A stretch of DNA of 64,000 nt from Pseudomonas zanjanensis (GTDB lineage: Bacteria; Pseudomonadota; Gammaproteobacteria; Pseudomonadales; Pseudomonadaceae): NCBI RefSeq assembly GCF_014268745.2, contig NZ_JABWRB020000001.1, positions 2,976,001 to 3,040,000 on the forward strand, given 5' to 3'. A program made the position numbers and the translations under genes. Positions 56,589-64,000 of this stretch are shown in pieces; the stretch's first letter is position 1; each line of letters opens with the position of its first letter. Below the pieces are notes generated by a model. It saw only the letters and a program-made list of their open reading frames with translations. It ran no database searches and was not told the DNA's origin.

Positions 56589-56861
56589 ATGCAAAGATAC
56601 ACGCCCATCACCGGCATCGACTGCACTCCCGCTTCCCTGCTCATCGACACCCAAGCCCCGCTTGACGTGCTACACGCCACAGCTGATTACCGCATCCGTG
56701 TGGTGACTCAGGTGCTGGAGAACATTGCGTTTCGCTCTGAGATCACCAGCGATACGGTGGTGCTTTCGGACTTTGCACAGCTTTTGGTGATTCCGTTGCG
56801 GGATGGGTGTGATTTGCTGGAGGTGATTGGTCGGCGGCTTCAGGCGCAGGTTGAAAGCTGA
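56589..56861 (+). CDS. Small hypothetical protein (DUF3077-like)
   Basis: This 90-residue protein has GGAG 8 nt before the ATG. The sequence PLDVLHATADYRIRVVTQVLENIA resembles the helix of DUF3077 proteins, common in accessory parts of Pseudomonas genomes. There is no membrane segment. A terminator-like hairpin follows at 56870. The family call is tentative and the function unknown. The 288 bp before it hold nothing I recognise. Confidence 0.55.
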   Translation: MQRYTPITGIDCTPASLLIDTQAPLDVLHATADYRIRVVTQVLENIAFRSEITSDTVVLSDFAQLLVIPLRDGCDLLEVIGRRLQAQVES

Positions 56862-56869
56862 GGGAGCTT

Positions 56870-56895
56870 AGGGCGTTTAAAAAGCGCCCTTTCTC
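56870..56895 (+). terminator. Terminator-like hairpin
   Basis: The stem AGGGCG/CGCCCT with a 9-nt loop is followed by TTTCTC, 8 bp after the stop of the 90-residue gene. Confidence 0.6.
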
Positions 56896-56987
56896 ACCCT
56901 CGGCTCGGTCAGCGGTTGCGATAAAACAGATCAAAGCCAGGTATTAAGAAAGGCGCACGATCCTGGACATGTGGAGAGGTGAATGAC

Positions 56988-57236
56988 ATGAGCGATAAAT
57001 TCAACCCTGAGGGTATTCCTATCCTCAATCTCAACACTACGAATACTACTCGTTATGAGGCGTCGCGTTTTCTCGATAGCCCGGACGTTATAGCGACTTA
57101 TTTAGCTGAAAGTATAAAAACCGATAATTTCGAGAGCCTCATTCATGCTTTGGCTGAAATCGCAAAAGAAAAAGACGTAAATAAGCCCCAAGGAATCGCC
57201 GCAGGCTTCGTAGATACTAGAGCTATCACCGCCTAA
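56988..57236 (+). pseudogene. Truncated HigA-like (COG3636) antitoxin relic
   Basis: This gene encodes 82 residues with GGAGAGG 8 nt before the ATG. The part TTRYEASRFLDSPDVIATYL through ALAEIAKEKDVNK matches the N-terminal half of addiction-module antidote proteins of the COG3636 type. The helix-turn-helix that should follow (a pattern like IAxxxGLSRxSLYRAL) is missing; instead the frame ends in PQGIAAGFVDTRAITA. No RelE/HigB-type toxin gene is adjacent. It is best read as a decayed antitoxin, although a shortened functional protein cannot be excluded. Confidence 0.6.
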
Positions 57237-57298
57237 CCGCCCCTTGATAGTCGTGGTCTGGCCCCGATTTCTCGCGCAGGTGCTTAAGGAATTGGTTT

Positions 57299-57733
57299 AT
57301 GAGCGACAATCTACCGAGCATTACAGAAAAACAGGCTTTCGTGTTCGAAGCGGCTATGCAAGCGGGCGTGGCACATCTCCCATGCAACTTGGAAGCACAA
57401 AGACTGCCAGGGCAAACCGAGGTGGACGAAAGCCAGCACTCGCGACCCCTTCTGCTGACCGGGCAAGAAGAAAGGGAGCCACCGCACCGGGATCTAATTG
57501 GTGCCTACTTCCGGCACCTCAGGCGCATTTTTCCGACCTACAACACCGATGCCAAGCTGGCGACGCTGTTGGGGCTGTCATCGTATCGCCGGGCGTGTCC
57601 CGCAAGAGATAACTCCGGTCTTGGCCTTGGCATAGCGAGAAGGATGCGCGACGCGCAATTGGTCGCGGCATTGAACCGTCAAGAGTTCGAATGGTTATAC
57701 TGGGATCAGGAAAGCTTGCGATATGTACCTTAG
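57299..57733 (+). pseudogene. Frameshifted small DNA-binding-like protein
   Basis: The frame gives 144 residues with AAGGA 8 nt before the ATG. Residues 60-100 (DLIGAYFRHLRRIFPTYNTDAKLATLLGLSS) look like the N-terminal part of a helix-turn-helix protein common in Pseudomonas accessory regions. The expected ending of that protein (AGRVPQEITPVLALA, then TAG at 57633) is present immediately after, but in a different frame. This points to an internal deletion of roughly 25 codons that also shifted the frame. Residues 101-144 are therefore probably out-of-frame translation. Confidence 0.5.
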
Positions 57734-57796
57734 AGGTCACCGCATGGATCTCAGGGCAGCGCACAAAGCGCGACTTGACCCGAAAGGATGAACACC

Positions 57797-57994
57797 ATGC
57801 AGGAATTCAATATGAGCGGCGCAGAGCTGGAAAAGGTCCACGTCGAAATCGCTAAGCTGATGGCCGAGACGAAGAAGCTCAACGCCGAAGCCGGGAAAAT
57901 GACTCGCGAAACTTTCTGGTATCCAGTCGCGGTCGCCACCGGTTTGATCGGCACGGTGGCTACTGTCACCACGCTGCTGATCAAGTTCATCTAA
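57797..57994 (+). CDS. Small coiled-coil protein with a C-terminal membrane helix
   Basis: This 65-residue protein begins at the ATG with AAAGG 9 nt upstream; an ATG at 57788 touches that site and is less likely. Residues 8-36 form a charged helix (VEIAKLMAETKKLNAEAGK). Residues 40-64 are a hydrophobic helix (WYPVAVATGLIGTVATVTTLL) with IKFI at the end, giving a tail-anchored topology. Similar small proteins occur in prophages and integrative elements, but the function is unknown. The 3' 97 bp are repeated almost exactly at 60598-60694. Confidence 0.7.
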   Translation: MQEFNMSGAELEKVHVEIAKLMAETKKLNAEAGKMTRETFWYPVAVATGLIGTVATVTTLLIKFI

Positions 57995-58008
57995 CCGGAC
58001 AGGCCCCC

Positions 58009-58062
58009 GGCTCGGCAAAGACGATGTCCAAATTACGATACCCGAAGTGGTCCCCTACCACC
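58009..58062 (-). pseudogene. Relic of the 3' end of an RTX gene
   Basis: About 53 bp here match 60839-60892, inside the 3' end of the delta-60/RTX protein gene, with about nine differences. Both copies share CATCCAAATTACGATACCC-like sequence (here CCAAATTACGATACCCG). The relic starts 14 bp after the stop of the small membrane protein, while at the intact locus the RTX gene ends about 95 bp after the repeated segment. It shows that a second RTX copy once lay here. Confidence 0.7.
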
Positions 58063-58063
58063 A

Positions 58064-58107
58064 AAAAGGGACGGATATATTTAAAAGCAATTAAATCCGT
58101 CCCCTTT
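58064..58107. repeat. Imperfect palindrome with GGGACGGAT arms
   Basis: AAAGGGACGGAT and its partner ATCCGTCCCCTTT flank an AT-rich centre. The arms resemble the GGGGACGGATTTA palindromes often found beside REP-associated transposase genes and other mobile debris in proteobacteria. It could also act as a terminator. The rest of 57995-58234 shows no gene. Confidence 0.6.
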
Positions 58108-58234
58108 CTCGTTCTGACCTCCAGGAATGATCAATCCTGAGGCGCACAACCCGGCTACCAGCACCCTTGGGCTCAAGCCTCCAGCTACGCGCCAAGTCGC
58201 GCGCTAGGCCACTTTCTCCAATGCGTGTTTCACC

Positions 58235-59026
58235 TCAAACCCTCTCACCGTCACCGATATGAATACCAAGATCACAACGACCAACTGCAAGATGCGGCTT
58301 AAGCGTCAACGCCGGGATTTCGTAATCACCGTGATTCTGGCGACGAAATGGCAAGGGTTGATCACTGAAAAGCGTATTCAAGCGAGCGGCATAAGCCGTG
58401 CAAATGGATTGGAATCGGGCGGCGTCCATCTTGCTGGTTTTATAGATTGGGAAGGCCGGCATGACCGTGAAGCCAGGATAGAAAAGCACCCCATGCTGGA
58501 TAGGAAATAGCAGGTCATCCAACGCGCCGTTCACCCCTCGGCCACTGTAGTGGGATTCCCAACCGCCCATTGTGACCACCAACATGGCGCGCTTGCCTGT
58601 CATGCTGCCTTCGCCGTAGCGATCGCCCCAGTGGTTTTCGCTATGTTCGCCGACGCCATAGGCAAACCCGTAAGCGTAGACGCGTTCGATCCAGCCCTTG
58701 AGAATCGCGGGCATCGAGAACCACCACAGCGGAAACTGAAAGATGACGGCATCGGCCCAGAGCAATTTGGCCTGCTCTGCCTGGATGTCCGCCGGTTGGC
58801 TGCCAGCGGCAAATACACGCTGGGATTCAAGCGCCGGGTTGAAAGGCGTTTCTGCGTCATAACCTGGGGCGTCGTCCGGATCGAGGGAGGCTTTCCACCC
58901 CATGCCGTAGAGATCCGAGACTTGGACCTCGTGGCCTGCTGTTTCCAGATGAGTGATCGCAAAATCCTTGAGCGCGCCATTGAGCGAACGAGGTTCGGGG
59001 TGGGCGTAGATCAGCAGTATGTTCAT
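58235..59026 (-). CDS. NAD(P)H-dependent flavodoxin-fold oxidoreductase
   Basis: This 263-residue protein of the NQO1/MdaB/KefF-like family starts MNILLIYAHPEPRSLNGAL, the flavin-phosphate loop. FQFPLWWFSMPAILKGWIERV contacts flavin, and VVTMGGWESHYSGRGVNG is conserved. Members reduce quinones or other electrophiles by two electrons. GGAG lies about 5-8 nt before the ATG at 59026. It is divergent from a LysR gene with 84 bp between the starts, so the LysR product probably controls it. Confidence 0.88.
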   Translation of the reverse strand: MNILLIYAHPEPRSLNGALKDFAITHLETAGHEVQVSDLYGMGWKASLDPDDAPGYDAETPFNPALESQRVFAAGSQPADIQAEQAKLLWADAVIFQFPLWWFSMPAILKGWIERVYAYGFAYGVGEHSENHWGDRYGEGSMTGKRAMLVVTMGGWESHYSGRGVNGALDDLLFPIQHGVLFYPGFTVMPAFPIYKTSKMDAARFQSICTAYAARLNTLFSDQPLPFRRQNHGDYEIPALTLKPHLAVGRCDLGIHIGDGERV

Positions 59027-59110
59027 GAGGGCTCCGCGTTGAGTTTGTCCCTCAGCGTAAGCATGCATCCGCTATGATAGAAATGAATTCCCGAAACACA
59101 TGGTATTTGC

Positions 59111-60028
59111 ATGCACAATAGCTTGCGCCGTCTGGATCTTAATTTGCTGGTCACATTAGATGCCTTGTTGGCCGAGCAAAATGTGACGCGGGCGGCGCGC
59201 TTGCTCAATCTCGCGCAACCGACCGTCAGCCTGCAACTGGGCAGGCTGAGAGATCTGCTTGATGATCCGCTTTTGCTGCCTGGCCCCCGAGGGATGTCGC
59301 CCACCGAGCGAGCACGCGAGTTGCAGGGGCCCCTGCGTGACGCGTTGGCCGCGCTGGAAAGCGCACTGAGTCCTGTTGCCGCTTTTGAACCCGGACGGTC
59401 CCATCAAACGTGGAAGATCGCTGCCAGTGATTATGCGACGACTGCCTTGATCTGGCCGTCGCTCTCGCAGCTCAGGCACCTGGCCCCGTACACGCGGTTG
59501 GCGCTTATGAATAAACCGACTGGCGACTATGCCAAGGATCTGGAGAACGGCCTTATCGATCTGGCGCTGCACACCCGCGATGAAGCGCCGCCCAAGTTGC
59601 GTCAGCGCTCCTTGATTCACGAACGCTATGTGCTGGCGGCGCGGCGCGGCCATCCCGCTCTGGCAACCAAGCTGTCGCTCAAAGCGTTCTGCGCCCTTGA
59701 ACATGCCATCATGTCACCTGATGGCGCCGGCTTCGTTGGCAGTACCGATCACGCGCTGGCAGCTGAAGGTCTGGAACGGCGAGTGGTATTGTCCGTGTCC
59801 AATTTCAACTCGCTGGTCTCAGCATTGGTGCACAGCGATTTGGTTGCGGTGGTGCCGGAAAGCCTGGTGAAACATGAGCCAGCGCTTCACGTCCAGCCAC
59901 CTCCCCTCGCCATTCCCGGATTTGAAATGCTGATGTTATGGCCCGAGCGACTGCATCGCGATCCTGCCCATATGTGGCTGCGCGAGCTTATTGCTTCGAC
60001 GTTGGGAACAACCGGCGTGCAGAAATGA
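59111..60028 (+). CDS. LysR-family transcriptional regulator
   Basis: This 305-residue LTTR of the NodD/LinR-like branch shows NSLRRLDLNLLVTLDALLAE, TRAARLLNLAQPTVSLQLGRL and LLPGPRGMSPTERA in the DNA-binding part, and a standard effector domain. The start is placed at the ATG before HNSLRRLDLN, the usual N-terminus of this group. It probably regulates the divergent oxidoreductase gene in response to a quinone or aromatic compound. Confidence 0.88.
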   Translation: MHNSLRRLDLNLLVTLDALLAEQNVTRAARLLNLAQPTVSLQLGRLRDLLDDPLLLPGPRGMSPTERARELQGPLRDALAALESALSPVAAFEPGRSHQTWKIAASDYATTALIWPSLSQLRHLAPYTRLALMNKPTGDYAKDLENGLIDLALHTRDEAPPKLRQRSLIHERYVLAARRGHPALATKLSLKAFCALEHAIMSPDGAGFVGSTDHALAAEGLERRVVLSVSNFNSLVSALVHSDLVAVVPESLVKHEPALHVQPPPLAIPGFEMLMLWPERLHRDPAHMWLRELIASTLGTTGVQK

Positions 60029-60040
60029 ATGGACCGGACC

Positions 60041-60589
60041 ATGAAACGATGACGACGCCCGTATTGAGCGTCGTCTCATCGCCACCCTGACCGAAGCCTG
60101 TGAAACCGCCAAAACTGAAATCCCTGGCTTCGCCTGGCTCACCCACACCGTCGACTATCGCGCCTTTCCCCAAAGCCAAGGGTGCCAGGTTTCAGGGCCG
60201 CTTCGCGCCCCAGCGGGAGCAAGCTCCCTCGCCACAAGAGCGGTTCGGTGGCGGGTCAGTTCATCAAGTGCAAGCTATTGCCTTTGTGGCGAGGGAGCTT
60301 GCTCCCGTTGGGCTGCGCAGCAGACCCATGTCGTCAACTCAATTAGCCTGACACACCGCGCGTGATCTGGATTTTCGACAGCCGCGCCAGCCAGGAACAC
60401 GCCCTCTCAACGGGGGCAGACAAACGCAGGCGTGAGCTGACCGCCGTCGCCCTGAACGACGCCGGCGTACATATGGCCCGCTGTGTCAGTTTCGACTTCG
60501 AAGAAGAATGCCGCCTCCGGCATGGCGGCGACTGGCGCCTGCGCCTGGCCAAGGTACACACGACCAGCGCGCCTGCGAGCCATCGATGA
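60041..60589 (+). pseudogene. Hypothetical protein gene split by a REP pair and frameshifted near its start
   Basis: Two coding remnants fit end to end. The first (60041 to about 60180) reads ERRLIATLTEACETAKTEIP and on to DYRAFPQS; its likely ATG at 60041 is out of frame by one A in ATGAAACGATG. The second (about 60362-60589) reads VIWIFDSRASQEHALSTGAD through SFDFEEECRLRHGGDWRLRLA and ends at TGA. Between them lies the family B REP pair 60196-60327. Together they make a plausible protein of about 120 residues. The protein is of unknown function, and the joining is my inference. Confidence 0.65.
60196..60327. repeat. REP pair, family B, inside a broken gene
   Basis: An inverted family B pair (60196-60236 and 60284-60327), with arms in the opposite order to most other family B pairs, interrupts the pseudogene 60041-60589. 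Confidence 0.88.
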
Positions 60590-60597
60590 CCCACTCT

Positions 60598-60694
60598 CTC
60601 GCGAAACTTTCTGGTATCCAGTCGCGGTTGCCACCGGTTTGATCGGCACGGTGGCCACCGTCACCACGCTGCTGATCAAGTTCATCTAACCGGA
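60598..60694 (+). pseudogene. Truncated duplicate of the small coiled-coil/membrane protein gene
   Basis: These 97 bp repeat 57898-57994 and the first bases after its stop with about four to five changes. They encode SRETFWYPVAVATGLIGTVA and the rest of the membrane helix, including the stop and the following TAACCGGACA. The 5' half, with the start codon, is missing. The segment joins directly to the end of the REP-split pseudogene. Confidence 0.85.
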
Positions 60695-60783
60695 CAAGCC
60701 CCGCAGAAGCGGACCTTCTATCATCGAACCTCCATGAAAATCATAGAGCAGTACAGTCCGCTCCCCTTTTCCAGATTTGCGTT

Positions 60784-62772
60784 TTACACCCAGAAGTTAT
60801 CAGCCACTCCGATCAATTGAACGGCCTCCTCCCCCAACGGCTCGGCAAACACGACATCCAAATTACGATACCCGGAATAATCCCCCACCAAGCTCAACTC
60901 GAACCGAGCCCCATCCGCGTCAGTTTCATAGCTCTTCAAATAAGTCAGGTCCTTGGCTTCATTAAAAACCACGTCCAACGTGCCGTCGTAACCATTTCCC
61001 AACCGAGTAAAGCCCAAGGCGGACACATCAATCGTGTCTTCCCCCACGGTATAGTCCATCAGGCGATCAGTGTGGTTTTCGGTGGCGGTACGGTAGCTGT
61101 CGCTCAGCAAGTCGAAGCGGAACACATCGTTGTTGCCGCCACCCGCCAACAGGTCCCGGCCCTCTCCACCCACCAGGACATCATTCCCTAACGCGCCATA
61201 CAGGCGATCATCGCCCGCGCGCCCTTCGATGATTTCGCCTCGGGCGTTGCCTTGTAGATGATCGGCCCCTTCGGTGCCCGTCAACCTGGGTTGCTGAAAC
61301 AGGATGTTGGTTTCATTCAGCGCTTGGCCCAAGTTACCGTCGAAGACCAATTCGAAACGTTCGCCATCCGCATTGACCTCGAAACTTTTGAGGTAGGTCC
61401 GCGTCCCGCTTTCATTGACGCGTATTGCCAGGGTTCCGTCATGTCCATTACCCAGCCCGAGGAAGCCCAGGGACGAGAGATCGATCGTGTCGGTGTTGGG
61501 GTCGAAGTCGGTGATTCGGTCGCTATGGGCAGCGGTTGCGGTTCGGTAACTGTCGGTGACTGACTCATAACGGAACGTATCGGCCCCGGCGCCGCCCGTC
61601 AGCAGGTCACGACCTTGCTGGCCATCGAGCAGATCGTTACCGGCCCCGCCAGAGATCGCATCGTCGAACGAGGCGGTACCGAGCAAGTAGTCGTCATTGC
61701 GGCCACCGTCAAGGTGGTGATAACCGTCGTCGGGATTGCCAAAGCTGTGGTCCAGACTGCCGTCGGGGTTCAACTGAACCAAGGCGGCCAGATAACCGTC
61801 CGCCCGCGTGCCCTGGCTTCCACCAATCAATAGCTTGCCGTCGGCCAGCACGATCATGTCGGCGACTGCGAAAGGAGCGCTTTCCGAGCCCCAACGTACC
61901 TGACCGCCATCACCGAATTGGGTGTCGAGTGAGCCGTCGGTGTTGAGTCGAATGACGGTCGCTACACCGCCCGAGGCGCCCGCCAGGAGGATTTTGCCGT
62001 CATCCTGGATGACAAGGGCGTTTGCGTGAACATCCAGGGCCAGGCTGCCGCCGTTTGCAAAGCTGCTGTCCAGGGTGCCGTCCGGGTTGAGGCGGGTCAG
62101 GGTCGCTTGCCCCGTGACCAAAACCTTCCCGTCTGCCTGCAGCGAAACGTCGAGCGTGCGGCTGGGGTGAATGCCGACGGACGCTGGCAGATGCAGGACC
62201 CCAGACTCGCCGAAAGACGAGACCAAGGTCCCCGTCGCGTCGAAGCGGGCTATGTAGATCTCCCCGGAGGCATACCCAGCGCTTGCGAAAAAGCTGCCGT
62301 CGCGTTGCACGGAGAACGACGCTTGCTGGCCCAGATCTTCATTCCAATAGAAAGGCACTGTCGCGGTACCGCCGTTGCCGAAGCTCGTATCGAGGCTGCC
62401 GTCAGCCAAGTTACGACTGATGCCCGACACCCAGGCATCGCCTACTTTCACGTAGCGCGTCACCAGGTAACCGCCTCCCGGCTGCACGGCCGCATTACCG
62501 CCGTCCTCGATATCGAGCGCCACCGGGAGGAGGGATTTACCGTCTCCACTGAAGTTGCGGTCCAGGCTGCCGTCGGCATTGAACCGGACCAGGCTACCGG
62601 TGAAACCTGAATCCTCTTCGCCGCCGAGCCCCAGGCGACTATAAGCGCCAAGCCAGAGAGTACCGTCCGGATCGACCGCGATACCGCCGATTTTGTCCGA
62701 GCCCCATAAAGTTGTCGCGACCATGCCCGTGTTCCGCACAGCTGAAGCGGCGGGCGAAATGATCTGAGTCAT
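60784..62772 (-). CDS. Secreted delta-60 repeat / RTX calcium-binding protein
   Basis: This 662-residue protein has no N-terminal signal peptide. Residues about 45-370 form delta-60 repeats with recurring LNPDGSLDTSFGNGG units, probably a propeller-like fold. Two RTX blocks follow (GGAGNDLLDG near 385; GRAGDDRLYG, LGNDVLVGGEGRD near 520), each followed by a serralysin-type C-terminal module (DSYRTATAAHSDRITDFDP and DSYRTATENHTDRLMDYTV). The C-terminus ADNFWV (acidic then hydrophobic) fits a type I secretion signal. No T1SS genes are in the window. It may be a surface adhesin or calcium-dependent scaffold. No protease motif was found. Confidence 0.85.
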   Translation of the reverse strand: MTQIISPAASAVRNTGMVATTLWGSDKIGGIAVDPDGTLWLGAYSRLGLGGEEDSGFTGSLVRFNADGSLDRNFSGDGKSLLPVALDIEDGGNAAVQPGGGYLVTRYVKVGDAWVSGISRNLADGSLDTSFGNGGTATVPFYWNEDLGQQASFSVQRDGSFFASAGYASGEIYIARFDATGTLVSSFGESGVLHLPASVGIHPSRTLDVSLQADGKVLVTGQATLTRLNPDGTLDSSFANGGSLALDVHANALVIQDDGKILLAGASGGVATVIRLNTDGSLDTQFGDGGQVRWGSESAPFAVADMIVLADGKLLIGGSQGTRADGYLAALVQLNPDGSLDHSFGNPDDGYHHLDGGRNDDYLLGTASFDDAISGGAGNDLLDGQQGRDLLTGGAGADTFRYESVTDSYRTATAAHSDRITDFDPNTDTIDLSSLGFLGLGNGHDGTLAIRVNESGTRTYLKSFEVNADGERFELVFDGNLGQALNETNILFQQPRLTGTEGADHLQGNARGEIIEGRAGDDRLYGALGNDVLVGGEGRDLLAGGGNNDVFRFDLLSDSYRTATENHTDRLMDYTVGEDTIDVSALGFTRLGNGYDGTLDVVFNEAKDLTYLKSYETDADGARFELSLVGDYSGYRNLDVVFAEPLGEEAVQLIGVADNFWV

Positions 62773-62866
62773 GTCGATGCCTCCGATAGCTATCTGTCGC
62801 CAGAGACAATAGACACGGCTCAGTCAGGTTGCCACTTTACGAGACGAAGGGAGGTTCTTGGACGAC

Positions 62867-63916
62867 CTAGTCTGCTATCGATGTCGTGGCCTCGGCCGAC
62901 TTTCCGGCAATAGTGTTCAGGTAAAGCGACAAGACGAAACCTGGTGACGTTCCCAGGGCAACGTCGACCGGAGCGCCAGCGTCATCCGGAATCAACTGCC
63001 CGCTCGTATCCTGTTCTTCGTTCAGCTCTTGCTCGACCCGCAGGCCATAACGGGTAAATTGAATAAACCGAGGGTCGGTTATCGCGATGGCCGCCAACGG
63101 GTCCCAAAAATACAGATAAGCGCCGATACCGGGGGCGATGGTCGAGCTTTGCAACACCTGCGTGAGGAATTGAGCAACCGGGTTGCTGATTCTGGAGAGT
63201 TGTCGCAGAAAATCCGGCGTAAGGAGTATCTGGTTACAAGCGTTCAGCGCAACCAATTGCACTGGAATCCCGCTATCAAAAACATATTGGGTAGCAAGCG
63301 GATCCAGGAAGATGTTCCACTCGGCCACTTGATTGGTGTAGTAAGGCGTCTTGCCCAGAGCATCAATAATATTGCCGCCCGCGCCGGGCTGGACGTACTG
63401 CGGCAACAAATTGCCTCCCATCATCACGATGCGGTCGATTTTGCTGCGCAACAAGTCTTGTAATGCATTATCGGTTTGAGCCTGCTGAAACAAATGCCCC
63501 CAGGTCGTGCCGCCACCGATCATCAATACGGTAAATTTATGATCGGCGTTCTTCAATGTTTCCCTTAGGAAAGCAATCGCGTCTGTTCGCGTGGGATTCA
63601 GGTTTGTCCGCGGAAACGACGCGTCGTAATGTTGATCCGCTGCCTGGCGTGTTTCGAAGGGAAAGGTATTGCTGTACACCATGGGCCGCTGAAAGCCAGC
63701 GACAACGGGGATGCGCTCGATCTCCGGGTCATTGAACACGGTGAGAAAGTTGCTGATGTTTTGAACGCCGTGACTCAAGTGAACAGCGCCCACCCCTGTC
63801 ACGGTGATGCCTTCGACCTTGACGGCAGGATGCTTCAGCAAATACGAGATGGCCATGTAGTCGTCGAAATCGACATCGGTATCGATAAGCAGGTGCGTGA
63901 GGGATTGTGCTGACAT
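62867..63916 (-). CDS. Inosine/uridine-type nucleoside hydrolase family protein
   Basis: This 349-residue protein has the calcium-binding signature DTDVDFDDYMAI (Asp12, 14, 18, 19), where the classic form is DTDPGxDD. It also has HLSHGVQN, a glycine-rich MIGGGTTWGHLF, MMGGN and the later YFWDPLAAIAITDP that supplies the last metal ligand. It should cleave N-glycosidic bonds of nucleosides or related compounds. There is no signal peptide. It lies 94 bp upstream of the RTX gene in the same direction; linkage is uncertain. The 84 bp to the window end hold its promoter region. Confidence 0.85.
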   Translation of the reverse strand: MSAQSLTHLLIDTDVDFDDYMAISYLLKHPAVKVEGITVTGVGAVHLSHGVQNISNFLTVFNDPEIERIPVVAGFQRPMVYSNTFPFETRQAADQHYDASFPRTNLNPTRTDAIAFLRETLKNADHKFTVLMIGGGTTWGHLFQQAQTDNALQDLLRSKIDRIVMMGGNLLPQYVQPGAGGNIIDALGKTPYYTNQVAEWNIFLDPLATQYVFDSGIPVQLVALNACNQILLTPDFLRQLSRISNPVAQFLTQVLQSSTIAPGIGAYLYFWDPLAAIAITDPRFIQFTRYGLRVEQELNEEQDTSGQLIPDDAGAPVDVALGTSPGFVLSLYLNTIAGKSAEATTSIAD

Positions 63917-64000
63917 AGTGCTAGCCTCCTGGCCAATGAAGAATTCACGTCCGATATAGGTCTTCCGTCAGCGGTCGCCTCCCGCCGCAGGTAGCGATGT

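Overview
The window is a chromosomal segment of a Pseudomonas, most likely of the P. fluorescens group. The evidence is the GC-rich coding sequence, the MvaT/MvaU-type H-NS protein, AruH, a Pseudomonas-type Hpd, and two families of REP palindromes that occupy most intergenic gaps (family A core GTGGGAGCGGGCTTGCTCGC, family B core GTGGCGAGGGAGCTTGCTCC). I saw no rRNA, tRNA or CRISPR array.

Layout. 1-13 kb: the 5' part of an RstB-like kinase and its regulator RstA, the arginine:pyruvate transaminase AruH, glycerate kinase, an IS110-family element, an aldo/keto reductase, a RarD-like permease, Hpd, an EamA exporter with a divergent LysR regulator, and a CSS/EAL c-di-GMP phosphodiesterase. 13-24 kb: MvaU/MvaV, a DUF4946 protein, a rare acyltransferase/acyl-CoA oxidase-like fusion, GloA, and a redox block (AhpF, AhpC, Gor) followed by GalU. 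23-30 kb: several small conserved proteins, then a DNA-alkylation repair operon (2OG-Fe(II) oxygenase, alkB, ada) and a nitronate monooxygenase. 30-41 kb: modABC behind a near-perfect ModE box, topoisomerase IB, a ClpP-like protein, a KGG stress protein, DUF1264 and DUF3087 proteins, PpnN, a HAD phosphatase and a MATE exporter. 41.5-50.2 kb: one co-directional chemotaxis operon (MCP-like, CheY-like, STAS, CheA, MCP, CheW, CheR, CheD, CheB) behind a good sigma-28 (FliA) promoter. 50-56 kb: MscS-family channel, a 27-residue membrane peptide, small secreted proteins, an orphan Xre/ParS antitoxin, EamA/LysR, HIT and DUF2268 proteins. 56.3-60.8 kb: a decaying accessory patch with truncated genes, a partial duplication and a gene split by a REP pair, around an intact NAD(P)H oxidoreductase/LysR pair. 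60.8-64 kb: a secreted delta-60/RTX protein and a nucleoside hydrolase.

The strongest single observation is the IS110 element at 4394-5570. It sits inside a family A REP. Its 202-nt left end can fold into two loops whose guide segments match, on the expected strands, the REP target and the element's own donor ends. This is the signature of a bridge RNA, and it lets the target preference be read from sequence. Other notable points are an Ada protein that has lost three of four zinc cysteines, the AT/oxidase fusion, a CheZ-like DxxxQ motif at the end of an MCP-like protein, and the mosaic of relics at 57-61 kb.
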